From contig CAKPFG010000005.1 of NCBI GenBank assembly GCA_934153675.1, forward strand, positions 1 through 64,000: a DNA stretch of 64,000 nt, given 5' to 3'. The stretch's first letter is position 1. Each line of letters opens with the position of its first letter. Origin of the DNA: an uncultured Bacilli bacterium (lineage in GTDB: Bacteria; Bacillota_I; Bacilli_A; RF39; UBA660). The translations under genes and the position numbers were made by a program. The notes below the pieces were generated by a model. That model was not told where the DNA came from. It saw only the letters and a program-made list of their open reading frames with translations, and did not search any database. Shown in pieces: positions 33,847 to 44,027 of the stretch.

Positions 33847-36800
33847 TTACATCTTATTTACAAATTTTATTAATTTTCCAGCACCATTTTTAATAATCCA
33901 GCCATATTCATCACTAATAGGTTTTGAATATGCCTTTTGATAATTATTAAGTTTTATAACAGACTGATCAGCAACACCTTGACCTATCCATATTCCATTA
34001 GAATTACTTACTAAATTCATATACCAAGATTCGAAAGCTAATTTTTTAAATTTAAAACTATTATCTATTAAAAGACATACAAAATTGTCATTATTCTTTA
34101 TTAAGTTTTCTAACTTATTTATTCTATCCTGTGATACTATATCTTTAAATTTTTCAACACCAATAATAAACAATGCCAAATTAAACTTTGTATCTTTAAT
34201 TTTAGTACTATAATAATTAATAATTGTATCGATAAATTCATCAAACTTTTCATTACAGTAATAATTAGCATACATTTTATTTTCTAAAAAAGAATTTTCT
34301 AAATCAAGAACTATAGATACAGTATTATTAAGCAATTTAAACGCTTTTAATAAATTATTTAATACATTGAAACAACTTTCAAGTTCTACTGCACTTATTA
34401 AGGTTGTTTTATCACGTTTAAAATTATAAAAATATGTATCGATTTCCTCTTTTTTTATTCCAAGAGGAATATTTATTAAACTAGTATCCTTATCTGATAA
34501 CATATCATATGTAATTATATCTGGAACAACAGGAATAACTCTAGCTTTTTTATTAGATTGTGCTAATACTCTACCTGTAATTTTTATAAAGTCAAATATA
34601 TTGTCATCACATATTTTGGCAGTTTGAAATTCAAGTACTTTATCTCTTTTAAATAATCCTCTACCATCAAAATCAGCAGGATAAGTATTTCCGATACTAC
34701 CCAAAATATCTATATAAGAATCACGATCATTCATATCTAAAACAAATTCATTAGGATAATTTTTTAAAAATCTACTCATTAATCCTGATCTGCCACTTGT
34801 TGTAAGTAAGAAGGAAATTCCATATCTTCCACCCTCTCTAGATAACACTTGTAATATATCATCATAATTAGAATAAGATTCTTTAAATGATTCTAAATTA
34901 TTAATTACAACAATTATTCTAGGAACAGTTTGTCCACTATTTTGGCAATAATTGTTCCAATCACCATTATAATCTGCAAATTTTCTTTTTCTATCTAATA
35001 ACTCTTCATCTAACATTTTAAATAACTTATCTAATTTGTCTGACTCTGATGAAAAAACTACATCACCAACATGTGGAATTTTAGAAAACACTCTAAATGA
35101 TTCTGATCCAAAATCTATAATATAAAAATTTACTTTATCGCTTTTATAACAACCACACAATGAATAAATAAATACTCTAATAAACATTTCTCGATTGCTG
35201 CCTGACATTCCATAAACTATTGTATTACAATCCTGATTTATCGGTATTGTAAGTATTTCTTGCTTTTGATTTGAAGGATCATCAACCTCACCAATAATAG
35301 CTGTTAAATTCTCATTTTTGTAATTATATTTAGATATTAACTTTTTTAACATTATTTCCCCAGGCATAGCATCAAGCCATAAATTTTGTGCTTTTAAACC
35401 TAATTTATTTGCTAAATTAGAAACATATTTTAATATATTAGAAAGTTCATCACCTAAATCAACTACTTTTTTAACAGGGGTTTTATTATCCATTGTTTTA
35501 ATAATATTTCCAATATCATCAATAAATTGAACAGATCTGTCAAATTCTTTTGTTACTATTTCAGAAGGAATATAAGGAACACCACAATAACCAGACTGCC
35601 CTAATACATATATTTCATTATTTCCAACCTGTAATATAAACCTACCAATATTTTTTATTGATGCCGCATCTGGCGTTTTTATAACTTCATTACTATCACT
35701 AGCGTCAGCAACCTTCAAGCAAACTCTAAATTTTGTATTAGACCAAATTTGATCATTAACAACTCCACTTGGTTTTTGTGTTGCCAATATTAAATGTACT
35801 CCTAAAGAACGACCAATACGAGCCGCTGATATTAAGTTATTCATAAAATCCGGTTGTTGTTGTTTTAACTCTGCAAACTCATCACATATAATAAATAAAT
35901 GTGGCATGGCTTCTTTTAATTTACCTTCTCTAAAATATTTTTGATATTTGTAAATATCAATAGTGCTTTCCCCAAGTTCATCTCTAGCTTCATTAAATTT
36001 AGCCTGACGTCTTGTAAGCTCTGATTGAATACTAACAAGAGTCCTATTCATCTCGTTTTTATCAAGATTAGTAATAGTGCCAGCTAAATGAGGTAATCTA
36101 AAATTATTCTTCTTATTTTCAAAGGCACCAGCTAAACCACCACCTTTATAATCTATTAATATAAAGGCAACTTCGTTTGGGCTATAATTTACAACCATAG
36201 ATAAAATATATGTTATTATGAATTCTGATTTACCACTACCAGTAGTCCCTGCTATTAATCCATGTGGTCCTGAATATTTTTCATGTAAATCAAGATAAAT
36301 AATGCTTTCTTGTTTATTTACTCCAAGTGGAGCTCTCAAACTTTTAGTTGGATCATTTAATTTCCAACGATTCATAATATTTAAATGTTCAATCTTACCA
36401 ACTTTATACATCTCTAAGAAACCTAATTTATCTGGTATATGTCCTTCTTGTTCATTTTCTATTTCAATAGGAATATTGGCAAGTCTATAAATACATTCTT
36501 CATAACTAATTTCATTTTCTAAATCAGCATTGAACTCAACTACACCTTCAAAATTTTCATTATCATAAAATTGTCCTTTATTACCTGTTAACTCTATATA
36601 ACTAGAACATTGATCAGGTAAATGGATCATTTTATTATCAAGAATAAACAAACTAAAGCCCAGATTTTTATCTGCTTCTAGAATATGTTTAATAAAATCT
36701 AAGTCCCTTATTTTCTTAAAACAATCAGTAATAATTAAATAAGTTTGATTAAAACTAGTAATCGGATTTTCACTATCTACCTCAATATCATATCTAGCAG

Positions 36801-38409
36801 TAATTATCTTATCTAAATAATAACCAAGTTCCTTATGTTCATCATTGTTTTTAGCAAAAAATCTAATTTTTTTATCATCGGAAAATAAATGTGGTGCCAT
36901 TTTTAAAAATTTCCATTGATATTCTTTTTCATCATCAGTAAATATTACAATTTTTAAATCATCATAACTATGAAAAGCTAGAATTTGAAGCAATAACCTT
37001 CGCATATATTCACCTATATTAGCTTCCTCACCAATAAGGCCACTAATATAATGCTCAATAAAAGAAAATTCATAAGGAACATTTTCAAGTAATTTAGGTT
37101 CACTACCTAATGTTTCAACCATTTTTTTTAAATTATCCTCAATCATAGAAAAATGTTCTTCCGGATAATTAATATCAATACTCATAGGATAAGTCCCATT
37201 ACCCAGATTAATTTTTAAATAGTCAGAATCTTTAATTCTTCTCTGCCATAAAGATATATCTTTTTTAGCTATCAAATTAACTACCTTTGCTAAAGGTGGA
37301 CAATTATTAATTAATATTTCCGTTTGTTCTTTTTTAGCAGCAATTATCTCTTGTCTTTTCAATTCTATATATGCACTATACTTTTCTTGCCTTTCACGTT
37401 CCTTTTTCTGTTTTTGTTTTTTTTCATACTTTCTAGTAATAGTAGGCCACAATAAAACACTAGCCATCATAGCAATTCCCATAATTAAAGATGGTAAAGC
37501 TCCCATAACAGTTTGATTTCCACTAATAATTCCACTAATAGAAATATAAAGAGTCATTAATGACATTAACGACATAGTAAGCATAGGACCCATAGTAAGT
37601 AAAAGAGGCATTCCCTGATCTTCTTGTTTTGCTGGAGGAGGATCTATTTGTAATTCTAATTTTTTAACAGTTTTAACAAATCTAGGAATTTTATGAAAAT
37701 ATTCATTTTCATCATAAAGTGGATACTCACTATCTTCTTCTTTATCCTCATAAGAATTACTAAGTGGTGCCGATATTGATTGAGCAACACCATTTACTAT
37801 AATATTAGTATTATTAAGATTATTAATACACAAATAAGGTATATCAAAATTATGATTATCCTTTATAACTAAATACATCATTTTTAATCCTAAAACAAAT
37901 ATAATATCCCCATTTTTTATTTCTTTGTACTTATTTATTCTAGCATTATTCACATATATAAAATCTTTAGTATTATTATCAACAATAAAAACTTTATTAT
38001 TAACACTTTTTATATAACAACACTTATCTTCAAGAAATTTATAATTAACAAAAGCATTGTTATTACTACCAATCAAAATACCTTGATTAATTCTAGATTT
38101 TATCTCATAATAATTATAATCAGTAATAATTTTAGAACAATAAATTAAAAAATTATAATCATCTACATCATTTCTAATTAAATAAAAATTATTTTCACTT
38201 AAATAAGTATAACTTTTCATAATACCATTTTCTATATAAAATACATTTTTATTACTAACTAACTTCCATTTTCCTGAAGAAGATTCTATAGATATCAAAT
38301 TTCGTTCAATACCATTTTCATCAGTTTCAGTAATCCAATAACTACCATCTATTGCATCATTAAGTATTATATTTTGTATTTTTTTATCTCTTATTACTGC
38401 AACCCTCAT
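33847..38409 (-). CDS. essC: EssC/YukB-type secretion ATPase
   Basis: A 1520-residue FtsK/SpoIIIE-family motor that recognises and drives substrates through the type VIIb system. The N-terminal 190 residues are FHA-like (for example INQGILIGSNNNAFVNYKF). Two transmembrane helices lie at about residues 270-323 and are followed by a basic coiled coil. The main ATPase has Walker A GTTGSGKSE with Lys727 and the Walker B run LFIICDEFAEL. The second ATPase (VYGMSGSNRE) lacks the Walker lysine, and the third is degenerate, both common in EssC. The length is typical. It follows the YukD gene by ten bases. Confidence 0.95.
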   Translation of the reverse strand: MRVAVIRDKKIQNIILNDAIDGSYWITETDENGIERNLISIESSSGKWKLVSNKNVFYIENGIMKSYTYLSENNFYLIRNDVDDYNFLIYCSKIITDYNYYEIKSRINQGILIGSNNNAFVNYKFLEDKCCYIKSVNNKVFIVDNNTKDFIYVNNARINKYKEIKNGDIIFVLGLKMMYLVIKDNHNFDIPYLCINNLNNTNIIVNGVAQSISAPLSNSYEDKEEDSEYPLYDENEYFHKIPRFVKTVKKLELQIDPPPAKQEDQGMPLLLTMGPMLTMSLMSLMTLYISISGIISGNQTVMGALPSLIMGIAMMASVLLWPTITRKYEKKQKQKKERERQEKYSAYIELKRQEIIAAKKEQTEILINNCPPLAKVVNLIAKKDISLWQRRIKDSDYLKINLGNGTYPMSIDINYPEEHFSMIEDNLKKMVETLGSEPKLLENVPYEFSFIEHYISGLIGEEANIGEYMRRLLLQILAFHSYDDLKIVIFTDDEKEYQWKFLKMAPHLFSDDKKIRFFAKNNDEHKELGYYLDKIITARYDIEVDSENPITSFNQTYLIITDCFKKIRDLDFIKHILEADKNLGFSLFILDNKMIHLPDQCSSYIELTGNKGQFYDNENFEGVVEFNADLENEISYEECIYRLANIPIEIENEQEGHIPDKLGFLEMYKVGKIEHLNIMNRWKLNDPTKSLRAPLGVNKQESIIYLDLHEKYSGPHGLIAGTTGSGKSEFIITYILSMVVNYSPNEVAFILIDYKGGGLAGAFENKKNNFRLPHLAGTITNLDKNEMNRTLVSIQSELTRRQAKFNEARDELGESTIDIYKYQKYFREGKLKEAMPHLFIICDEFAELKQQQPDFMNNLISAARIGRSLGVHLILATQKPSGVVNDQIWSNTKFRVCLKVADASDSNEVIKTPDAASIKNIGRFILQVGNNEIYVLGQSGYCGVPYIPSEIVTKEFDRSVQFIDDIGNIIKTMDNKTPVKKVVDLGDELSNILKYVSNLANKLGLKAQNLWLDAMPGEIMLKKLISKYNYKNENLTAIIGEVDDPSNQKQEILTIPINQDCNTIVYGMSGSNREMFIRVFIYSLCGCYKSDKVNFYIIDFGSESFRVFSKIPHVGDVVFSSESDKLDKLFKMLDEELLDRKRKFADYNGDWNNYCQNSGQTVPRIIVVINNLESFKESYSNYDDILQVLSREGGRYGISFLLTTSGRSGLMSRFLKNYPNEFVLDMNDRDSYIDILGSIGNTYPADFDGRGLFKRDKVLEFQTAKICDDNIFDFIKITGRVLAQSNKKARVIPVVPDIITYDMLSDKDTSLINIPLGIKKEEIDTYFYNFKRDKTTLISAVELESCFNVLNNLLKAFKLLNNTVSIVLDLENSFLENKMYANYYCNEKFDEFIDTIINYYSTKIKDTKFNLALFIIGVEKFKDIVSQDRINKLENLIKNNDNFVCLLIDNSFKFKKLAFESWYMNLVSNSNGIWIGQGVADQSVIKLNNYQKAYSKPISDEYGWIIKNGAGKLIKFVNKM

Positions 38410-38419
38410 AAATTCTCCT

Positions 38420-38674
38420 TTATATTAATACTAATTTAGTTCCATTTTTTATATTTGTATCTTTTACATATAAGTTATTATCATATTCTATAGAAGTTTT
38501 TCTATCAATCATTCTCACTTCATCTATGGCCTTCGAATATACATTATCCGTTAAATCCTTTAAAGCTTCTAAGATAAATTTTTTTACTGCACCTACTTTT
38601 TTGCCGTTAGGAATAAAAATATCAAATTCCATTTCCGCTGTTGGAATTATTACTGTAATTAAATATTTATTCAT
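38420..38674 (-). CDS. esaB: YukD/EsaB ubiquitin-like type VII protein
   Basis: An 84-residue ubiquitin-like protein, MNKYLITVIIPTAEMEFDIF with NGKKVGAVKKFILEAL and the end NGTKLVLI. It matches YukD/EsaB in length and in the beta-grasp pattern. The ATG at 38674 has AGGAGTGA upstream; an in-frame start 15 codons further up is rejected. It directly precedes essC, as in other Bacillota. EsaB proteins influence type VII gene expression or assembly. Confidence 0.85.
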   Translation of the reverse strand: MNKYLITVIIPTAEMEFDIFIPNGKKVGAVKKFILEALKDLTDNVYSKAIDEVRMIDRKTSIEYDNNLYVKDTNIKNGTKLVLI

Positions 38675-38745
38675 AATTAGAATCACTCCTATTTTTATCA
38701 TTATAACATAATAACACAAAAAAAATAAATAAAATATATTATTTT

Positions 38746-39198
38746 TTATAAATCATTTTCATTATCATATTTGATTTTAGAAAATTCTAGCAAAGTCAAA
38801 TACTCTTTATATGATAGTTTTTTTATAACTTTTAAATAAAAATTATCTTTAATTTTAATAAATTTAAATTTATTTAAATCATCAAAAATAAAAGGATCAT
38901 CTACTTTATACAAAAAATTAGTATTTATTTTTTTTATTTTAACAGCAACTGTTTCCAAATCAAAATAATTATAGTAATCATTTTCTTTTTTAATTTTAAA
39001 AACGTATCCATAATATTTATCTACATAAACATTAATATTATAATATCCTTTAATATCAATGTGATAGAAACATTCCAATTTTTTTAATAACTTTTTTATA
39101 TTACTTTCTAAGCTATTTACATTCTTAAAATCAAGTCTAAAAATATTAAACTTATTAAGATAAACAATATAATTATCATCAATAACTTCTATTTTCAA
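38746..39198 (-). CDS. Hypothetical protein at the head of the type VII operon
   Basis: A 150-residue protein beginning with a TTG start behind AGGTGATAG. It is rich in Lys, Ile, Tyr and Asn, predicted as mixed alpha/beta and soluble (MKIEVIDDNYIVYLNKFNIF). The first 40 residues faintly recall MecA-type adaptor N-termini, but I cannot support that. It follows the engB terminator, so it may be the first gene of the secretion transcript. Function unknown. Confidence 0.65.
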   Translation of the reverse strand: MKIEVIDDNYIVYLNKFNIFRLDFKNVNSLESNIKKLLKKLECFYHIDIKGYYNINVYVDKYYGYVFKIKKENDYYNYFDLETVAVKIKKINTNFLYKVDDPFIFDDLNKFKFIKIKDNFYLKVIKKLSYKEYLTLLEFSKIKYDNENDL

Positions 39199-39222
39199 GC
39201 TATCACCTATTTTATATTATGT

Positions 39223-39250
39223 AAAAAAAAAGATTATGTACTACATAGTC
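39223..39250 (-). terminator. Terminator after engB
   Basis: GACTATGT and ACATAATC pair with one mismatch, followed on the minus strand by a T9 run. It includes the engB stop codon and separates engB from the type VII operon. Confidence 0.75.
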
Positions 39251-39822
39251 CTTTCAATCTTTTCATATATTTCTTTTTTACCTTGTTTTGTTACATTAGA
39301 AAACATAACAAAATCATCCCCAACTACCAAGTCTAAATCAGAAAGAAGAATATTTCGTTGTTTTTGATGAAGAGTTATTCCCACTTTATCAGATTTAGTT
39401 CCAACGATTGTTACGGGTATTCTATAGTGTTTTAAATAATTATACATCATAAGATCATCATTCGTGGGCTTATGGCGAAAATCTACAAGCATAAACACCT
39501 GTTTTAAATTAGGTCTATTTTGAATGTAGTCTTCCATCATCAAACCAAATTTTTTTTGCTTTTTTTTACTTAGCATTGCAAAGCCATAACCAGGAGCATC
39601 TACAAGATAAAATAAATCATTAACTAAATAAAAATTTATAGTTTGAGTTTTACCCGGTGTTGCAGACGTTCTAGCATAATTTTTTCTATTTATTAATGTA
39701 TTTATAAAACTACTTTTGCCAACATTTGATCTACCAACAAGTAAATATTCTGGTTTTTCATCCGTTGGATATTGACTTCTTCTTACTGCGCTTATTACCA
39801 TATTGACACTACTAATACGCAT
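39241..39822 (-). CDS. engB: Ribosome-biogenesis GTPase EngB/YsxC
   Basis: A 193-residue GTPase needed for 50S assembly. G1 is GRSNVGKSSFIN, the switch I region TSATPGKTQTINFY, G3 is VDAPGYGFA, and G4 is GTKSDKV. Length is normal. It lies downstream of a small membrane protein and gpmI in the same direction. Confidence 0.96.
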   Translation of the reverse strand: MRISSVNMVISAVRRSQYPTDEKPEYLLVGRSNVGKSSFINTLINRKNYARTSATPGKTQTINFYLVNDLFYLVDAPGYGFAMLSKKKQKKFGLMMEDYIQNRPNLKQVFMLVDFRHKPTNDDLMMYNYLKHYRIPVTIVGTKSDKVGITLHQKQRNILLSDLDLVVGDDFVMFSNVTKQGKKEIYEKIERTM

Positions 39823-39856
39823 AAAATCACCTCAAAACAAGCTAATTATACCATTT

Positions 39857-40375
39857 TTAAGCATGACATGTCAAAGCTTTTAAAATAAACTTAAATATAA
39901 CAATCACATAATAAATTAATATTATAAGATTTCCAAATACAATACAAGGATAAATATTTCCTAGAATAAAAATATGAATATTTTTTAAATAATAAGTCAT
40001 AAAAAGAGAAAACAAAATAAAGGGCAATAATAATATATAAAATAAAATACTTAATTTTCTTAGAATATTTTTATATATGCTAATATTTATTAAAATCAAA
40101 AATATAATACTATTTAAAAAATAAAAATACATATTATGATTAAATCTATTAAATATTTTTATATTAAACAAATTAGTATTATAATAATAAATAATTAAAA
40201 ACACTAATAAAAAGTTAATTATTATTATAAAAAAATATAATAATTTATTATTTGCATTCAAAATACATAAAAATAACAAAATTAAAGAAGCGCATATTAT
40301 ATAAATGAATATTTTATAATTAAAAATATCAAATAATAAATTAATTAATGTATTAACATTATAATTTAGATACAC
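39857..40375 (-). CDS. Hypothetical membrane protein
   Basis: A 172-residue, very hydrophobic protein with five predicted transmembrane helices and extreme Ile/Leu/Phe/Tyr content. The longest frame starts with a GTG that overlaps the gpmI end by ten bases, with only a weak ribosome site, so a later start is possible. No motif is recognised. Its position between gpmI and engB suggests it is co-transcribed. Confidence 0.6.
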   Translation of the reverse strand: MYLNYNVNTLINLLFDIFNYKIFIYIICASLILLFLCILNANNKLLYFFIIIINFLLVFLIIYYYNTNLFNIKIFNRFNHNMYFYFLNSIIFLILINISIYKNILRKLSILFYILLLPFILFSLFMTYYLKNIHIFILGNIYPCIVFGNLIILIYYVIVIFKFILKALTCHA

Positions 40376-41868
40376 TTAGCTATTATATTTCCTGTCATTT
40401 CTTTTGGTATTTTAATATTCATTATACTAAGTATAGTAGGTGCTATATCACCCAATTTTCCATCTTTTAAGCAATAATTTTTATCCGTTAATATAAATGG
40501 AACTAAACTAGTTGAATGGCTTGTAATAATATTGTTATCATCATCAAGCATATAATCACAATTACCATGATCTGCAATTATTACCATATCCATATCTATT
40601 TCCTGACACTTTTTGAAAAGCTTTCCAATACATTCATCTACTACTTCAACTGCTTTTACAGCAGCATCAAAAACACCAGTATGACCAACCATATCTCCAT
40701 TTGCAAAATTAAGTACAACAAAATCATAATTTTCAAGTTCATCTAATAATTTTTCAGTAACCTCATAAGCACTCATTTCTGGTTTTAAATCATAAGTAGC
40801 AACCTTAGGTGAAGGAATTAAAATACGTTTACAATTCTTTAAATCTTTTTCAACACCTCCATCAAAAAAATAAGTAACATGTGCATATTTTTCCGTTTCT
40901 GCAATTCTTAATTGTCTTATACCATTTAAAGATAAATACTCACCCAATGTGTTATCTAATTTTTGATGCGAAAAAGCGTTTTTACATATAACAGAAGCAG
41001 CAACAGGCATCATTGTTACTAATTTCAAATTCAAAATCATATTTCTCTTAAAACCAGTAAATTGAGAATTAGTTAAAGCTGTAAATAACTCACGCAATCT
41101 ATCAGGTCTAAAATTAAATGTGATTATACCATCATTATCTTTAACCATACCATTACTATTTATAATACAAGGCAATATAAATTCATCAGTAATACCTTTT
41201 TCATAATTAGACTCTATAGCCTTTTTAAAATTAGAAAATTTTTCCCCAACTCCATTTACAATTGCGTCATAAGCCTTTTTGACTCTATCCCAATTATCAT
41301 CACGATCCATAGCATAATATCTACCTGATATTGTAGCTATAGATCCAATTTGTTCTTTTTTTATTTTTTCTTCTAATTTTTTTATATAAGAAGAAGAAGA
41401 ATTAGGTAGGGTATCTCTACCATCTGTAAACAAATGATAATAAACATTCTTTACATTATTTATTTTACACATATCAATAATTCCCATTAAATGGTCAATG
41501 TGAGAATGTATTCCGCCATCACTAATAAGTCCCATTATATGTAATGAAGAATTATTTTTTTTAACATGATTTATTACTTCTAATATATTATCATTTTTAT
41601 ATAATTCTTTTGATATAATACTATTGGTAATAAGTTGTAAAGGTTGATAAACAATTCGTCCTGCCCCTATATTCATATGACCTACTTCGCTATTTCCCAT
41701 TTGCCCTTCTGGTAAACCAACTAAAGTAGAACTAGCCTCTAGCTTTGAATGGGGATAATTTTTCATTAAATAATCTAAATTAGGATGACTGGCATTATTA
41801 AATGCATTGCCATGATCATTATCTCTAAGTCCAACACCATCCATAATTGTCAACAAAATCTTTTTCAT
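40366..41868 (-). CDS. gpmI: 2,3-bisphosphoglycerate-independent phosphoglycerate mutase
   Basis: A 500-residue Mn-dependent enzyme that interconverts 3- and 2-phosphoglycerate in glycolysis. The N-terminal metal site is LLTIMDGVG, the phosphoserine region GNSEVGHMNIGAGRIVYQ, and the phosphotransferase part SDGGIHSHIDHL and HLFTDGRDTLPNS. The C-terminal metal site is NFANGDMVGHTG and IADHGNCDYM. The ATG at 41868 follows GAGTGATGAT; a longer frame upstream is not needed. The enzyme fits with pgk and tpiA at the far end of the window. Confidence 0.96.
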   Translation of the reverse strand: MKKILLTIMDGVGLRDNDHGNAFNNASHPNLDYLMKNYPHSKLEASSTLVGLPEGQMGNSEVGHMNIGAGRIVYQPLQLITNSIISKELYKNDNILEVINHVKKNNSSLHIMGLISDGGIHSHIDHLMGIIDMCKINNVKNVYYHLFTDGRDTLPNSSSSYIKKLEEKIKKEQIGSIATISGRYYAMDRDDNWDRVKKAYDAIVNGVGEKFSNFKKAIESNYEKGITDEFILPCIINSNGMVKDNDGIITFNFRPDRLRELFTALTNSQFTGFKRNMILNLKLVTMMPVAASVICKNAFSHQKLDNTLGEYLSLNGIRQLRIAETEKYAHVTYFFDGGVEKDLKNCKRILIPSPKVATYDLKPEMSAYEVTEKLLDELENYDFVVLNFANGDMVGHTGVFDAAVKAVEVVDECIGKLFKKCQEIDMDMVIIADHGNCDYMLDDDNNIITSHSTSLVPFILTDKNYCLKDGKLGDIAPTILSIMNIKIPKEMTGNIIAKCI

Positions 41869-41923
41869 ATCATCACTCTTTTCAAAAGTATTATAACACT
41901 TTTCATAACAAAAAAAAAGATTA

Positions 41924-42295
41924 CTAATCAATAGAAATCTCTTTTTTTATAGTTTCTTCTTTAAGTGGCGCAGTTAACTTAAGTGTACCATTTACAAATT
42001 CAGCTTTAATATTTTCTTCATCTATATCGCCTAAATAAAATGATCTTTTATATTTTCCAACTCTTCTTTCACGACGAATATATTTTTTATTCTCATCTTC
42101 ACTATCATTTTCAATAGTTTTTTCTGCTGAAACAGTAATAGTTCCCTTATGGCATTCAATTTTAATATCTTCTTTATTAAAACCTGGAATATCCATTTCT
42201 AAGTGATATACATTATCCTTCTCATATATATCACAGCTCATTTCTTTTTCTCTATCAAAATCTAACATACTATCATAAAAAATACGTGGTAACAT
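41924..42295 (-). CDS. Small heat-shock protein (Hsp20/alpha-crystallin)
   Basis: A 123-residue ATP-independent holdase. The alpha-crystallin domain spans about residues 22-115: YHLEMDIPGFNKEDIKIEC, YIRRERRVGKYKRSFYL and AEFVNGTLKLTAP. It has its own promoter overlapped by a CIRCE operator, so HrcA repression with heat induction is expected. Confidence 0.95.
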   Translation of the reverse strand: MLPRIFYDSMLDFDREKEMSCDIYEKDNVYHLEMDIPGFNKEDIKIECHKGTITVSAEKTIENDSEDENKKYIRRERRVGKYKRSFYLGDIDEENIKAEFVNGTLKLTAPLKEETIKKEISID

Positions 42296-42387
42296 ATAAT
42301 CATCCCTTTCTTTATTGGTAACCCAATATTATTATGAACCAAATTTTATATTTTAGTACATATTGTAATTATCTCAATTACAATCAT

Positions 42388-42416
42388 ATAATACCACATT
42401 TTTTAGCACTTGTCAA
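42388..42416 (-). promoter_or_regulatory. Sigma-A promoter of the hsp20 gene
   Basis: On the minus strand TTGACA (42416-42411), a 17-base spacer and TATTAT (42393-42388) form a strong vegetative promoter. The -35 lies within the CIRCE operator. Confidence 0.88.
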
Positions 42417-42429
42417 GTATGAGTGCTAT
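42403..42429. promoter_or_regulatory. CIRCE operator (HrcA site)
   Basis: TTAGCACTT, nine bases, GAGTGCTAT: an almost perfect CIRCE inverted repeat (consensus TTAGCACTC-N9-GAGTGCTAA). It covers the -35 box of the hsp20 promoter. Confidence 0.92.
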
Positions 42430-42442
42430 TTTTTTCTATTTT

Positions 42443-43195
42443 TTAATCTAATCTTTTGGTTAATATTTCAAATCCATCATGAGTTACTAACACAGTATGT
42501 TCAAAATGTGCCGAAGGTGATTTATCAACCGTTTTAACAGTCCATCCATCATCTTTTAAATATACATATCTTTTACCATAAGTTAGCATAGGCTCAATAC
42601 ATATAACCATTCCCTCTTTTAATCTAGCACCAGTATTTGGTAGACCAAAATTAGGAATATCCGGATCCTCATGCATATCAAGACCAATACCATGTCCACA
42701 TAACTCCCTTACTATACCTAAATTATGTTCCTTGGCATACTTTTCTATAGCACTTGAAATATCCCCTATTCTATTTCCTGGTCGAACCATAGCCACACCC
42801 TCATATAACGCCTTACAAGTATGTTCTAAAAGATATTTTTTTTCATCTGATATATCACCAACAGCATAACTCCAAGCTGCATCACCTTGATATCCTTTAT
42901 ATCCTATTACCATATCAATAGTTATTATATCCCCGTTTTTCAATTTATAATTATTAGGTATTCCATGCACTACCGTATCATTTACACTAGTACATAATGT
43001 TGCTGGATATCCTTCATAACCTTTACAAGTTGGAACTCCACCTAAACTTATAATATAATTATATGCTTTTGCATCTAATTGTTTTAAAGTAACACCAGGT
43101 TTTATAAACTGTTTTAAATATTTGTGAGTTTTAGAAACCATCAAACTTGCTTCTTTCATTAAATCTATTTCCCTTTTACTTTTAATTGTTATCAT
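42443..43195 (-). CDS. map: Methionine aminopeptidase, type I
   Basis: A 250-residue metalloprotease that removes initiator methionine. Metal ligands lie in TIDMVIGYKGYQGDAAW (Asp pair), CGHGIGLDMHEDP (His), MVICIEPM (Glu) and the final FEHTVLVT (Glu). The ATG at 43195 sits behind AGGATAGTGA, just upstream of the preceding gene's stop, so the genes are coupled. Map usually lies with secY/infA; here it is with tRNA-thiolation genes. Confidence 0.95.
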   Translation of the reverse strand: MITIKSKREIDLMKEASLMVSKTHKYLKQFIKPGVTLKQLDAKAYNYIISLGGVPTCKGYEGYPATLCTSVNDTVVHGIPNNYKLKNGDIITIDMVIGYKGYQGDAAWSYAVGDISDEKKYLLEHTCKALYEGVAMVRPGNRIGDISSAIEKYAKEHNLGIVRELCGHGIGLDMHEDPDIPNFGLPNTGARLKEGMVICIEPMLTYGKRYVYLKDDGWTVKTVDKSPSAHFEHTVLVTHDGFEILTKRLD

Positions 43196-43202
43196 ATTAT
43201 CA

Positions 43203-44027
43203 CTATCCTTCATAATCTATAAGAAAGCTTTTATAAATACCATCTTTTTTTACCCCTAGAACACAATTCAAATTAACATTATCCAAACTTTTAAATATAT
43301 TATGATCTACATTTGGATTTATTTTACGTAATTTCTTTATTAATTCTTTAATTTCTTTTCTCTTACTTGTTCCATCATTAATTAATGAACATCCATTTGT
43401 AAACCTACAAGCACAGTTAATAAAAGTTAATTCATTCATATCACGCCATGAAATAATTGCCTGTTCTTTTACTAAATATAGTGGCCTAATAAGTTCTAAT
43501 CCCGAAAAGTTTTCACTGTGCAATTTGGGAAGCATTGTTTTTATTTCTGAACCATAAAACATCGATAATAATGTAGTTTCAATAACATCGTCAAAATGAT
43601 GCCCCAAAGCTATTTTATTACACCCAAGCTCTTTTGCCTTACTATATAAATACCCCCTTCTCATTTTAGCACATAAATAACAAGGACTTTTCTCTACAGA
43701 AGATACTACATCAAAAATATTGCTTTTAAATATTTCAATTGGCACATTTAAAACTTCAGCATTATCCACTATAAAATTTTTATTATATTCATCATATCCA
43801 GGATCCATAACCACATAATGAACAGAAAAATTAATTTTACCATGTCGTTTCAACTCCTGTATACATTTTGCTAACAAAAAAGAATCTTTACCACCACTAA
43901 TACAAACCATAATATTATCATTTTCTTTTATAAGTTCATATAAAGATACCGCCTTTATAAATTTACACCATATATCTTTACGATATTTTTTTATTATACT
44001 TCTTTCTATTTCTTTATATTTTTTCAT
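43203..44027 (-). CDS. TtcA-like tRNA thiolation ATPase
   Basis: A 274-residue PP-loop ATP pyrophosphatase. The PP-loop is VCISGGKDSFLLA. A CxxC pair follows at SPCYLCAKMRRG and the GHHFDDVIETTLLSMFYG block is typical of TtcA/TtuA. Further cysteines at CACRF and NGC could complete an iron-sulfur site. TtcA makes 2-thiocytidine-32 in tRNA. It overlaps the cysteine desulfurase gene by 14 bases, which would supply sulfur. The exact modified base is inferred. Confidence 0.85.
   Translation of the reverse strand: MKKYKEIERSIIKKYRKDIWCKFIKAVSLYELIKENDNIMVCISGGKDSFLLAKCIQELKRHGKINFSVHYVVMDPGYDEYNKNFIVDNAEVLNVPIEIFKSNIFDVVSSVEKSPCYLCAKMRRGYLYSKAKELGCNKIALGHHFDDVIETTLLSMFYGSEIKTMLPKLHSENFSGLELIRPLYLVKEQAIISWRDMNELTFINCACRFTNGCSLINDGTSKRKEIKELIKKLRKINPNVDHNIFKSLDNVNLNCVLGVKKDGIYKSFLIDYEG

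Noticed and set aside
38746..39198. EssB/YukC or MecA-type protein at the head of the type VII operon
   Set aside because: It is far too short for EssB and has no membrane helix; the similarity to MecA is limited to a few N-terminal residues and cannot be supported by eye.
42334..42537. Plus-strand frame over the CIRCE region
   Set aside because: It crosses the hsp20 promoter and the end of map, and has no protein-like composition or homology.
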